Under the pieces are notes generated by a model. That model did not search any database. It worked only from the letters and a program-made list of their open reading frames with translations, and was not told where the DNA came from. Source: JAFEDN01 sp963832945 (lineage in GTDB: Bacteria; Pseudomonadota; Gammaproteobacteria; Coxiellales; Coxiellaceae). Taken from it: a stretch of DNA of 64,000 nucleotides. The stretch is taken from the NCBI GenBank assembly GCA_963832945.1, contig CAWHVV010000007.1:62001-126000 (forward strand), read 5' to 3'. Both the position numbers and the translations under genes were made by a program. This document shows positions 19,055 through 28,184 of the stretch, one piece after another (the first letter of the stretch is position 1; each line of letters starts with the position of its first letter).

Positions 19055-19735
19055 ATGTTCAGTAATACATTCCCAGCCAAAAGCTGGATATATAATTTAA
19101 ATGATTACCGGCAAATTTTTGGTTTGACCGAGCCGGATCTGCAAAGAAAAATCCTCAATTATCCTGCGGGAATTTCCAGCATAAACGCGGAACTTTATGC
19201 GTTGGGGCGTTTGATTATCAGCGGCGATCCCGCTTATTCTTTATCTCCCCGGGAAATGCGCGATTATGCCGGCAAAGTATTGCGGGAAAATATCGCCGCA
19301 ATCGATAAATCCCATGAGTCCTCACTGGTTGCTCAGTGGGAGCAAAGCCTGGCGGTGTTTTTGGCTGATTATGAAATCGGTAAAAAACAGGGGCGTTACC
19401 GTGCTATGGACCTGCCCTCTTTTGCAAACGTTGAAGAAACATTTGAATTATTGCTGTGCACCGATTTTTTATTCAACCCGCCTGCCAACTCCGGTACCGC
19501 TCAGGAAATGATGAATGAATTATGTAAATTAGCCGCGGAAGTACGGATTTTTCCACTGCCACAGGATAAAAATGCAGTCGCCGCAGAGCTGGGGCCCATG
19601 ATGTTGGTTTTACAGCAGCGTAATTTTGGAGTAGAAATCCGCGCAGTCGATTATCCGCCCTGTCACCAGGCGAGCGCCATGCTGAGGATATGGGCCAGGG
19701 AATGCGAAGTCAACCAGCCAATCTCCATGGCCTAG
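19055..19735 (+). CDS. conserved-looking hypothetical protein (226 aa)
   Basis: Not recognised. The start chosen is ATG 19055, 5 nt after GAGGGAGG; an upstream in-frame ATG at 19019 lacks a site. The protein is soluble, mixed alpha/beta, with no signal peptide or membrane segment. Landmarks are PAKSWIYNLNDYRQIFGL at the start, LCTDFLFNP in the middle, and VDYPPCHQASAMLRIWAR near the end. It is divergent from ivd and 10 nt upstream of pyrD, so probably co-transcribed with pyrD. Codon use is like its neighbours. Confidence 0.7.
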   Translation: MFSNTFPAKSWIYNLNDYRQIFGLTEPDLQRKILNYPAGISSINAELYALGRLIISGDPAYSLSPREMRDYAGKVLRENIAAIDKSHESSLVAQWEQSLAVFLADYEIGKKQGRYRAMDLPSFANVEETFELLLCTDFLFNPPANSGTAQEMMNELCKLAAEVRIFPLPQDKNAVAAELGPMMLVLQQRNFGVEIRAVDYPPCHQASAMLRIWARECEVNQPISMA

Positions 19736-19745
19736 ACCCAGGCTT

Positions 19746-20762
19746 ATGTTGTATTCATTATTGCGTCCGTTTTTATTTAAAATGGATGCGGAAAGTTCAC
19801 ATTATCTGGCGCTGCGCCTTCTAAAAATGATTTCGATGGATGCGCTGGCGCAAAAACGTTTAGCGGCTTTGCCCCGGCGCCCTGTAAAAATTTTAGGTTT
19901 AACTTTTCCAAATCCCGTCGGCCTTGCTGCGGGTTTTGACAAGAATGGCGATTATATTAAGCCGCTGCAGAGCCTTGGATTTGGCTTTATCGAACTCGGC
20001 ACCGTGACCCCAAAGCCTCAGCCCGGTAATCCCAAACCACGCCTGTTTCGCTTGCCTGCCGCGCAAGCCATTATCAATCGGATGGGTTTTAATAATCGGG
20101 GAGTGGATTATCTCGTGGAAAGATTGCGAGAGCCGCGCTTACCCGGCATCGTTGGCGCCAATATCGGTAAAAATACCCAGACACCTCTTGAAAATGCCGC
20201 CGGTGATTATTGTTATTGTCTGCGTAAAGTATACCCCTATGTGGATTACGTTACCGTCAATATTTCCTCTCCAAATTCGCCAGGCTTGCGGCATTTACAG
20301 TCATCCGTTTATTTGCATGATTTGCTGGAGCATCTTGATAAAGCCCAACGGGAATTATGGCAGGAAGGGCATCGAAAAATTCCGTTATTGGTAAAAATTG
20401 ATCCTGATCTTGAAGATTCGATGCTGAAAGAGCTGGTTGAAACTCTTTTGCTCCATCAGGTGGATGGTATTATCGCCACCAATACCACTCTCAATCATCG
20501 CCTGGTGGAGCATTTACCCCACGGTGATGAGGCGGGAGGTCTGAGCGGCGAGCCATTATTCCAGCGTTCCACACAGGTACTGTCCAGGCTTGCGGAACTG
20601 CTGGCCGGAAAACTTCCCATTATTGCGGCGGGCGGTATTTTATCTCCGGAAGAGGCTATGGAAAAATTATCCGCCGGAGCCAGTCTGGTACAAATTTACA
20701 CAGGGCTGATCTATCGCGGGCCTTCATTAATCAAAAATATTCTTATAAAAACCGGATTATAA
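19746..20762 (+). CDS. pyrD: dihydroorotate dehydrogenase (quinone), class 2
   Basis: 338 aa. The class 2 N-terminal membrane-association helices are present (MLYSLLRPFLFKMDAESSHY), followed by the FMN barrel: NPVGLAAGFDKNGDYIKPL, NRMGFNNRG, NISSPNSPGLRHLQ with the catalytic Ser of SPNSPG, LVKIDPD, and the C-terminal GGIL/GASLVQIYTG phosphate-binding loops. It oxidises dihydroorotate to orotate in pyrimidine synthesis, delivering electrons to quinone at the inner membrane. Confidence 0.97.
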   Translation: MLYSLLRPFLFKMDAESSHYLALRLLKMISMDALAQKRLAALPRRPVKILGLTFPNPVGLAAGFDKNGDYIKPLQSLGFGFIELGTVTPKPQPGNPKPRLFRLPAAQAIINRMGFNNRGVDYLVERLREPRLPGIVGANIGKNTQTPLENAAGDYCYCLRKVYPYVDYVTVNISSPNSPGLRHLQSSVYLHDLLEHLDKAQRELWQEGHRKIPLLVKIDPDLEDSMLKELVETLLLHQVDGIIATNTTLNHRLVEHLPHGDEAGGLSGEPLFQRSTQVLSRLAELLAGKLPIIAAGGILSPEEAMEKLSAGASLVQIYTGLIYRGPSLIKNILIKTGL

Positions 20763-20981
20763 AAGTCTTCAATGCCCAGGAAAAAAACATTCTCAGTTCA
20801 TTATTAAATCAATTGATAAAAATAACATAAAAACAGCTACTTACGAATATTTTTTTCTATCAAATTTATTTCACAAAGTCAAGGAAAACTTTTAGTTTAT
20901 CGTCTACATTTAGCAGTAAGGAAAATTTTCAATCGGACAGTATGGATTGCTCGTCCAATTTTCAGGGCAATGGAGTTCAAA

Positions 20982-23297
20982 ATGTTTACAAAATCACTGG
21001 AAGTCACGCTGAATCAGGCATTCATGCAGGCCAGGGAGAAACGTCATGAATTTATCACGGTCGAACATTTATTATTTGCTTTATTAGACAATACTGAGGT
21101 TGGAGCCACTTTGGTCGCCTGTGGCGCCAACATAGACAGGCTCCGGGCAGGATTAGGAATTTTTATTGATGAAACAACACCGCATATTCCCGTGAATGCT
21201 CAGCGGGATATCCAGCCCACACTCAGCTTTCAGAGAGTATTGCAACGCGCCATCTATCAGGTGCAAAGCACCGGTGGTCAGGAAGTGAATGGCAACCATA
21301 CCCTTGTGGCTTTATTTGGGGAATCCGATAGTCAGGCCGTTTATTTTTTAAGTCAGGAGAATATCAGCCGTATCGACGTTATCAATTACACCACCCAGGG
21401 CATATCCAAACAGCAGCGTGACTCGGAAAAAAGCCATTATTTATCGATGAATTCACCTTCTCCTGATTTGAATTTGACGCATGAAACGGTGAGTGAAGAG
21501 GGATTAATTGAATCGTATGCGATTAATTTAAATGAACTGGCGATAGCGGGAAAATTAAATCCAGTCATCGGCCGTGAAGCGGAGCTGGAACGCAGTTTAC
21601 AAATATTATGCCGGCGCAGCAAAAATAACCCTTTATTTGTCGGTGAAGCCGGCGTGGGCAAAACCGCTATTGCTGAAGGATTGGCGCAACGTATTGTAAA
21701 TGGCGAAGTGCCGAACCTGCTGACCTATTCCACTATTTATTCGCTGGATTTAGGCATGCTTCTGGCTGGAACCAAATATCGTGGAGATTTTGAAAAGCGA
21801 TTCAAGGCAGTATTAAAAGCTTTAAGCCGGCAAACGGGGGCCATCGTTTTTATCGATGAAATTCATAATCTGGTGGGAGCAGGTTCTGCTACCGGAGGGA
21901 CGATGGATGCCTCGAACCTGATTAAACCCTTGCTGAGTTCCGGCGAATTACGTTGCATGGGCGCCACCACTTACGAAGAGTATCGTAATTATTTTTCCAA
22001 AGATCATGCCTTATTGCGGCGTTTTCAGAAAATAGATATCTGCGAACCTAATGCCGAACAAACCATTAAAATCATACAGGGTTTGAAATTGCGTTTTGAA
22101 AAATATCATCAAATTCAATACACCGAAGCGGGGTTGAAGCGCGCAGTGGAATTATCGGAACGCTATATGACCGACCGCCGGTTACCCGATAAAGCGATTG
22201 ACGTCATTGACGAAGCCGGCGCTTTTCAGCGCCTGCAAGCGCCGAATAAGCAACAAAAAATTATCGACGTCGCCGATATTGAAGCCATCGTAGCAAAAAT
22301 GGCGAATATTCCTATCCATCACCTCACTAATTCCGATAAACGTCAATTGAAAAATCTTCCAGTCAGACTGAAAAGGGCGGTGTTCGGTCAGGATAAAGCC
22401 ATCCTGTTATTAAGCGATGCCATCAAATTATCCCGCTCCGGTTTACGTGATCTGAACAAACCCATGGGTTCATTTTTGCTGACCGGCCCTACCGGCGTTG
22501 GCAAAACTGAAGTAACCCGGCAATTAGCCAAAGAACTCGGCATCGGTTTGATTCGTTTTGATATGTCCGAATATATGGAAAGACATTCCGTATCGCGTTT
22601 AATCGGCGCGCCCCCAGGCTATGTGGGCTATGACCAGGGCGGTTTACTGACGGAATCGGTTATCAAACAACCTTACGCGGTTTTATTATTGGACGAAATT
22701 GAAAAGGCTCATCCGGATATGTTTAATATCCTGCTGCAAGTCATGGATTATGGGCATCTCACGGATAATAATGGACGAAAAGCGGATTTTCGGCATGTGG
22801 TGGTAGTGATGACCACTAATCTGGGCGCTTACCGAATGGAAAGGCACAATGTGGGTTTTCACAATCAGGACCCGACTGAGGATACCCTGGAAGAGATCAA
22901 ACAATTATTTTCTCCGGAATTTCGCAACCGTCTGGATGCGATTGTGCCGTTTCATTATCTGGAAAGCGACACGATTTTGAAGATCGTCGATAAGAACGTC
23001 AAACAGTTACGAAAACAATTAATGTCTAAAAATATTATCGTCACGATCACTCATAGCGCCAAACAATGGCTGGCGAAAGAAGGCTACGATCGTGTCATGG
23101 GCGCGCGGCCAATGGAACGTTTAATCGAGGAGCAATTGAAAAAACCATTGGCGGAAGAATTACTTTTTGGACGGTTCAGTTCGGAAGGCGGTGAAGTCCG
23201 TATCGGCGTAGAAAATGGGCGTTTACAAATTGAAGTGGTTGCGCAGTCTGAAATAGCCGTCCCACAGCAGCCAGCCCTAACCGAAGATAGTGAATAA
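20982..23297 (+). CDS. clpA: ATP-dependent Clp protease ATP-binding subunit ClpA
   Basis: 771 aa from ATG 20982 (after GGAG; the codon at 20970 is too far from a site). The N-domain (1-145) is followed by AAA-1 with Walker A GEAGVGKTA and Walker B VFIDEIHN, no ClpB-type coiled coil, then AAA-2 with GPTGVGKTE and LLLDEIEKAHPD. ClpA unfolds proteins for ClpP. The loop that contacts ClpP should carry IGF/IGL; this residue triplet was not verified. clpS, normally just upstream, is absent from the preceding 219 bp, which holds no gene. Confidence 0.95.
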   Translation: MFTKSLEVTLNQAFMQAREKRHEFITVEHLLFALLDNTEVGATLVACGANIDRLRAGLGIFIDETTPHIPVNAQRDIQPTLSFQRVLQRAIYQVQSTGGQEVNGNHTLVALFGESDSQAVYFLSQENISRIDVINYTTQGISKQQRDSEKSHYLSMNSPSPDLNLTHETVSEEGLIESYAINLNELAIAGKLNPVIGREAELERSLQILCRRSKNNPLFVGEAGVGKTAIAEGLAQRIVNGEVPNLLTYSTIYSLDLGMLLAGTKYRGDFEKRFKAVLKALSRQTGAIVFIDEIHNLVGAGSATGGTMDASNLIKPLLSSGELRCMGATTYEEYRNYFSKDHALLRRFQKIDICEPNAEQTIKIIQGLKLRFEKYHQIQYTEAGLKRAVELSERYMTDRRLPDKAIDVIDEAGAFQRLQAPNKQQKIIDVADIEAIVAKMANIPIHHLTNSDKRQLKNLPVRLKRAVFGQDKAILLLSDAIKLSRSGLRDLNKPMGSFLLTGPTGVGKTEVTRQLAKELGIGLIRFDMSEYMERHSVSRLIGAPPGYVGYDQGGLLTESVIKQPYAVLLLDEIEKAHPDMFNILLQVMDYGHLTDNNGRKADFRHVVVVMTTNLGAYRMERHNVGFHNQDPTEDTLEEIKQLFSPEFRNRLDAIVPFHYLESDTILKIVDKNVKQLRKQLMSKNIIVTITHSAKQWLAKEGYDRVMGARPMERLIEEQLKKPLAEELLFGRFSSEGGEVRIGVENGRLQIEVVAQSEIAVPQQPALTEDSE

Positions 23298-23317
23298 GTA
23301 TACCTCGCGCGGTATAA

Positions 23318-23575
23318 CTATTCAGCCGAGGGTTCGTCTTCAGTAGAGCGGGGTTTGCCGGTATCGCGGTAAATAATCCTGCCGCGTGATAGGTCGTAAG
23401 GCGTCAATTCCACCGTAACCTTGTCGCCGGTGAGAATGCGAATATAATTTTTACGCATTCTTCCGGAAATATGTGCGGTTACCACGTGGCCATTTTCGAG
23501 CTTCACCCGAAACACGGTATTGGGCAAGGTGTCGACCACCACACCCGGCATTTCAATATGATCTTCTTTAGGCAT
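23318..23575 (-). CDS. infA: translation initiation factor IF-1
   Basis: 85 aa from the ATG at 23575 (MPKEDHIEMPGVVVDTLPNT); the ORF extends upstream but IF-1 proteins start here. A single S1-like OB fold with VTAHISGRMRKNYIRILTGD and VELTPYDLSRGRI. It binds the ribosomal A site during initiation. The C-terminal tail (DTGKPRSTEDEPSAE) is about a dozen residues longer than the usual 72-aa protein. Convergent with clpA, the same neighbour as in enterobacteria. Confidence 0.97.
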   Translation of the reverse strand: MPKEDHIEMPGVVVDTLPNTVFRVKLENGHVVTAHISGRMRKNYIRILTGDKVTVELTPYDLSRGRIIYRDTGKPRSTEDEPSAE

Positions 23576-23741
23576 AAATCCAATAATTTTCCTATAAAAC
23601 CGCAAGCTTGCCTGAAAATAGGCCGCTATGCAACAAAAATTTGGTTAATCACTTGCCCGACCTCCGGAAATGCGCTCTCTATTGCCGCTTTGCGGAATAA
23701 ATAAGTTAGGGGCAGACCATTTAATAATTCATTAGGGGTCA

Positions 23742-23813
23742 GTAATCCAGAATGGCGGGATTTGTCTGGGACATTGTTGTCGGCTGAAGACTGATTTTTG
23801 AATTCTGGATTAC
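23742..23813. repeat. palindromic repeat in the infA-metalloprotease intergenic region
   Basis: The 12-bp arms gtaatccagaat and attctggattac are exact inverse complements separated by 48 bp. The surrounding 314-bp gap (23576-23889) also holds a short palindrome ccgaggacctcgg near 23873-23885, and otherwise nothing I can assign. It is probably a small dispersed repeat or relic. No coding signal. Confidence 0.5.
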
Positions 23814-24966
23814 GTCCCTTCCTGCCGCGCAAGCTTGCGGTTGGGTTCCCACTTTAGGTCGCTAACTTTTCAGCCGAGGACCTCGGTATTCATTTTCGCT
23901 TACAAGTTCTTCTTCGTTCTTCTTCGCTGATGCCAGCAATTTTGGCGGCTTTTTGTTTTATTTCTTTGGAAAGTGATTCAATAGTGGACAAGTGGGCTGC
24001 TGCCTTTACATAATCGCCTTCTTGGTTGTAAATTTTGGCTAAAGCAAGGTGGGCTTCCGATACACGGTCCTTATGTGCGATTAATTTTTGTAAACCCATT
24101 TTAGCGGCATCTAAATCCCCCATACTTACAGCGTAATTTGCCCATTCAATATAAAAAGGCACTTGTGCTTTATCATAGAAATCGGGGTCTTTTAGTGTTT
24201 CCAATATTCCGGTTGATTTCAATTCATGTACAGAAAGATAATCTGGAACATACTTTCTTTGCGTGGATAAAGTTTTGTCCGCTATTTTTATAAGCCTATC
24301 AGTATATTCTACAAGTTCTGGATAAAGGTATTTTCGGATTGATCTTCCACAAAAACTAAACAGATAGGCTTCGCGTTCGTACAACAGTTGAGCTTCGGTG
24401 TGTTTATTTTGTATATGGGAGATATCGTGTTTGATTTGATAAACTGCAGCATATAAAGGGTCATCCAATTCAATATCCAACGCTTTTGAACCATCCGGTA
24501 GAGTTGGATATATTTTTTTGATGGTTACAACCCCATGACCCGGTAAAAAAAAGCGGGTTTTTTCGCTTAATTTTTTCCCTAGTTGTTTTTCTATTTCTGC
24601 AATATGATTAGGGGGAAACTTAGCTTTTTCCGCGTAAATAAAATCTGTTGAGATTTTATAATATTTGTTGTACTCGGCGGCAGAATTTTTTCGTAATTGC
24701 TGAAGTTGTTTTCGCTCTTCAGGAGAAATTTTTCCACTTTCTTCTCGTTTTAACAGGGCAAATAATTCCTCAACCCTTCGCTCACCTTTTGCAAGCATAC
24801 TTTTGAGTTTTTCTTTTTCAGCATCTGTATGGGGTAAATATGGGTTTGATGATAATTTGTTTCCTTTAGCCTCTCTTCTATGCATTGTGTTCCACATGGC
24901 GTGTCGAAACTCATGTTTAAATACGATGTCCATCTCGGGTTTGTGGATATCATTTTGATTAATCAC

Positions 24967-25119
24967 CAGGAGTTCCCGCTGAAGGGAACTCTCCTTACGC
25001 GATGGGGGATCGCAAGGGGGAGAATCGCGATTCTCCCCCTTCATTCCGAGCAATCGGCTTTGCCGATGCGCAGGATATAAACAAGGAAGCCATGGACGCT
25101 GTACTCAGCGGGAATGGCT
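24967..25119 (-). mobile_element. palindromic insertion element family 1, copy 3
   Basis: 153 bp, short subfamily, ends caggagttcccgctg and cagcgggaatggct, central stem tip aatcgcgatt. Flanked by gattaatcac at 24957-24966 and 25120-25129 (target-site duplication). It interrupts a coding sequence whose two halves rejoin exactly if the element and one repeat are removed. This gives direct evidence that the family moves. Confidence 0.93.
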
Positions 25120-25456
25120 GATTAATCACCATCATTCGGCTTTGTGGAGAAAAATTCGCAGTATTATTGCCAAGACTCTCGGTTGCTTGTGAATCATAAA
25201 TTCCTATTGTAAACTCAGGTAAACGTGTAAGAACAAAATCTATGGTTTTGGCTGTTTCTGGACTCATCTTCCGTGCGCTTTGCAAAGCATTAATAACATC
25301 TTGATGTTCTTTTAAAGAGGCAGTCCCAACAATAAATTGTCCAATAAATTGATTGGTTATCATGGGTGTAAATGGTTTATCCAGCTGATAATCAGGATCA
25401 AAGTAGGGGTTTTTTGGACAAGTCAAATCGTAGGGAGGGAAGGGATTTTTATCGAT

Positions 25457-25469
25457 GGGGGGGGGGGGG
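25457..25469. repeat. G13 homopolymer tract inside coding sequence
   Basis: Thirteen consecutive G lie in the N-terminal part of the metalloprotease-like gene. Eleven or fourteen would put the signal segment in frame with the rest of the protein, thirteen does not. It could be a slipped-strand phase-variation switch, a decay mutation, or a sequencing length error. Confidence 0.75.
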
Positions 25470-25791
25470 AAGTTATATCAAGGTTCTTGGTGGTGGTGGC
25501 TTCAGCAGTTTTGCCAGAACCCAGCAGTAAGTAAGATAAAGAAAATGTGGTTAATAATTTTCTAAAACTCCTTGAATTGTCTTTATTTTTAGTTTCACTT
25601 TTAGAGTCGTGCATTTTTCTACCCCTATCTAGTAAATTATTTGTGTCATTGCTCTGAATTTGGAAGGTGTCTAGAATCAAATTCTATCATTATTTAGGGA
25701 GAAATTCAATAAAAAATTCAATTCCCCGCATTAAGCCGATGGTAATAAAACAGTACTTTTGGTAAACTCGACATAATTTTTTTATTATGTC

Positions 25792-27132
25792 ATGGATAAC
25801 ACAATGATTAAAATCTTTCGTTTTTCTCTGTTGATCATTATCGCGGTTTCTTCGGTGTTTGGTTTGGGCGGGTGCAAGCCTGCGAAACCGAAAACTGAAA
25901 ATTGCACTGATATTGTCTCTGCGGTTCTTTGCCAGAAAATCGGCCAACTATTGATTGTGGGCTTTGGCAATATGGATCATGACCTTCAGGATAAAATTAC
26001 CTGGAATGATCCCAATGGAACTCAATTCAAAGAGAATTCCTATATCGCCCGTGACATTGCGGATTGGCATGTTGGCGGTATTATTTATTTCCGTGGCGAA
26101 GTGCGTGACCCGGTTACCGGGGCGGCGATACGGGCGCGCAATATTCAAAGTGATGTTCAACTGGCGAAGTTGAGCAGCGATTTGCAGGCTTATAATGCTA
26201 AAGTTCGTAAGCGCGACCGTCTACCGCAGCTGCCATTAATTATTTCCATCGATCAGGAGGGCGGTATCGTTAACCCGCTGTCTTTTGATCACGATTTACC
26301 CAATTTTACCCCTCAATCCCTGGGTAAAAACGAATCCATGAATTTGAGCGATCCAGAGAAACATCAAGCGGCCCTGGCTTTTACGAATATTTTTGGTCAA
26401 AAGACTGGCAATTCATTGCGAAAATATGGCATTAATCTTGATTTTGCACCCGACGTGGATGTTGATATTAATCCGGTAAATCCGATAATTGGTGGATTGT
26501 CGCGAAGTTTTTCGGATGATCCGGAGATTGTCGCCAGTCAGGCCGGTCAATTCATCAGTGGGCTTCACAGTCACCATATTCTGGCAACCCTAAAACATTT
26601 TCCTGGTCACGGCAGTTCCTCAGGAGACACCCATAAGAATTTGGTAAACGTGACCAATACTTATCAAATGGATAAGGAATTAGCGCCCTATAAAATTCTC
26701 ATTGGCAAGGGTTATGATGATTTTATAATGAGTACCCATGTCATTAACGGGCAAATTGATCGTTCCCAATGTCTGGCGGGAGACCCCAACGATCCGCAAA
26801 CCTGGTGCCCGGGAACCATGTCCCGAAAAACCCTGACCGATTTATTGAGAAATCAGTTACATTTTAACGGCGTTATTATTTCCGATGATATGGGAATGGC
26901 AGCGATTGCCCAGCATTACCCGCTTGCGGTCGCGCTCGAAAAAGGCTTAAACGCGGGTGTAGATATGTTTATTGTGTCCAACCACGACGGTGACCGCACC
27001 GGGGAATTTGTCAATACCATTGCTAAACTGGTTCGTGATGGTAAAGTCCCCGAAAGCCGGATTAATGAAGCCTATCAACATGTTGCCGCTATGAAGCAGC
27101 GGCAAAAGTGGACATTCCCCTCTACAAGGTGA
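25792..27132 (+). CDS. glycoside hydrolase family 3 lipoprotein (NagZ-like beta-N-acetylhexosaminidase)
   Basis: 446 aa. The N-terminus is a lipoprotein signal with lipobox GLGGC (Cys near residue 27), so it is probably membrane-anchored and periplasmic rather than cytosolic like E. coli NagZ. GH3 barrel landmarks: IISIDQEGGIV, the substrate loop KHFPGHGSSSGDTH with the His/Asp general acid pair, and ISDDMGMAAIA holding the nucleophilic Asp. Likely releases GlcNAc from peptidoglycan fragments or chitin-type oligosaccharides. The last codons (FPSTR stop) come from a family-2 repeat fragment. Convergent with trxB. Confidence 0.88.
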   Translation: MDNTMIKIFRFSLLIIIAVSSVFGLGGCKPAKPKTENCTDIVSAVLCQKIGQLLIVGFGNMDHDLQDKITWNDPNGTQFKENSYIARDIADWHVGGIIYFRGEVRDPVTGAAIRARNIQSDVQLAKLSSDLQAYNAKVRKRDRLPQLPLIISIDQEGGIVNPLSFDHDLPNFTPQSLGKNESMNLSDPEKHQAALAFTNIFGQKTGNSLRKYGINLDFAPDVDVDINPVNPIIGGLSRSFSDDPEIVASQAGQFISGLHSHHILATLKHFPGHGSSSGDTHKNLVNVTNTYQMDKELAPYKILIGKGYDDFIMSTHVINGQIDRSQCLAGDPNDPQTWCPGTMSRKTLTDLLRNQLHFNGVIISDDMGMAAIAQHYPLAVALEKGLNAGVDMFIVSNHDGDRTGEFVNTIAKLVRDGKVPESRINEAYQHVAAMKQRQKWTFPSTR

Positions 27133-27140
27133 ATAGTTAC
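27113..27140 (-). repeat. family-2 palindromic repeat fragment
   Basis: 28 bp matching, in inverse orientation, the left end of the 99-bp element at 7009-7107 (gtaactattcacc plus ttgtagagggga). It supplies the last codons and stop of the GH3 gene and lies between two convergent genes. Only one end is present. Confidence 0.6.
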
Positions 27141-27149
27141 GCAGCGGAT

Positions 27150-28112
27150 TTAAATCTCGCCGAGTTCGGTCAGGAATCTGTCTGCGTCCAGAGCGGCCAT
27201 ACAGCCGGTGCCGGCTGAGGTGACGGCCTGGCGGTAAACGGAATCAGCAACGTCTCCGGAGGCGAATACGCCTGGGATGTTGGTGACGGTCGCATTACCG
27301 TGCAATCCTGCTTTTACAAGAATGTAACCATTGGGGGTCATGTCGAGCTGGCCCCGAAAGATTTGTGTGTTGGGATCGTGGCCGATTGCGATGAATACGC
27401 CGGAAACCGGCACTTCCTGATATTTATCCGTGTGCTGCTCTTTTAATCGGATCCCGGTGACTTCTTTATTGTTTCCCAGAATTTCATCAGCGACGTGATT
27501 CCAAACGATGGAGACATTGCCATTTCTGGACTTTTCCATTAAACGCTCCACAAGAATTTTTTCCGCCCGGAACTGATCGCGCCGATGGATAATCGACACA
27601 TGCTCGACAATATTCGCCAGATACAGGGCTTCTTCCACCGCGGTATTTCCTCCGCCTACCACTGCCACTCTTTTACCGCGGTAAAAAAAACCATCGCATG
27701 TCGCGCAGGCGGAAACGCCTTTGCCCATGTAGGCGCTTTCAGAAGCCAAACCGAGATACCGCGCCGAAGCGCCAGTGGCAATAATGAGCGCATCGCAAGA
27801 GTAATTATTAAATTCGCCTTCCAGAGTGAACGGTTTTTGTTTTAAACCGACCTGAGTGATGTGGTCAAAGATGATCTGAGTATCAAAACGCTGCGCGTGT
27901 TTGAGCATGCGTTCCATAAGGGCGGGTCCTTGCAAACCTTCGATGTCACCGGGCCAGTTATCCACTTCAGTAGTGGTCATGAGCTGACCCCCCTGTTGCA
28001 TTCCGGTGATGAGCGCGGGTTTTAAATTAGCGCGTGCCGCGTAGATTGCCGCGGTATAACCCGCCGGACCGGAACCTAAAATTAATAACCGATGATGTTG
28101 ACGTTTACTCAT
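27150..28112 (-). CDS. trxB: thioredoxin reductase
   Basis: 320 aa from ATG 28112 (MSKRQHHRLLILGSGPAGYT); an in-frame GTG three codons upstream is less likely. FAD-binding GxGPAG near the N-terminus, redox pair CATC in GVSACATCDGFFYRG, NADPH-binding GGGNTAVEEALYL, and the C-terminal FAD motif VFASGDVAD. It reduces thioredoxin with NADPH in the cytoplasm. It is divergent from ftsK, the same neighbourhood order (trxB/ftsK/lolA/rarA/serS) as in enterobacteria. Confidence 0.96.
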   Translation of the reverse strand: MSKRQHHRLLILGSGPAGYTAAIYAARANLKPALITGMQQGGQLMTTTEVDNWPGDIEGLQGPALMERMLKHAQRFDTQIIFDHITQVGLKQKPFTLEGEFNNYSCDALIIATGASARYLGLASESAYMGKGVSACATCDGFFYRGKRVAVVGGGNTAVEEALYLANIVEHVSIIHRRDQFRAEKILVERLMEKSRNGNVSIVWNHVADEILGNNKEVTGIRLKEQHTDKYQEVPVSGVFIAIGHDPNTQIFRGQLDMTPNGYILVKAGLHGNATVTNIPGVFASGDVADSVYRQAVTSAGTGCMAALDADRFLTELGEI

Positions 28113-28184
28113 TAGACCCACTACTTGTTGCTGGTTAAATTATCATGAATAATAACATGGAAAATTAATTTTTATAAGGGATTT

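Larger units (their letters stand above)
23890..25614 (-). pseudogene. exported zinc metalloprotease-like gene broken by a poly-G tract frameshift and a palindromic element
   Basis: Three reading-frame pieces join into one protein. Piece 1 (25614 to ~25470) starts MHDSKSETK and has a hydrophobic export segment (LLTTFSLSYLLLGSGKTAEA). A G13 tract (C13 on the coding strand) shifts the frame into an early stop. Without the shift it runs into IDKNPFPPYDLTCPKNPYF, piece 2. Piece 2 ends where a 153-bp family-1 element, with its duplicated gattaatcac, interrupts MMVINQ. Piece 3 resumes VINQNDIHKPEMDIVFKHEF and contains HEFRH, an HExxH-type zinc motif, with a possible third ligand in YEREAYLF. TPR-like repeats (EAHLALAKIYNQEGDYVKAA) end the protein. 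The element adds 163 bp, so it shifts the frame. As read, the gene cannot make the full protein. Confidence 0.8.

Noticed and set aside
20763..20981. clpS upstream of clpA
   Set aside because: No open frame with ClpS features in the 219-bp gap.
23626..23832. 68-codon frame upstream of infA
   Set aside because: Overlaps the palindromic repeat, no ribosome-binding site and no recognisable family.
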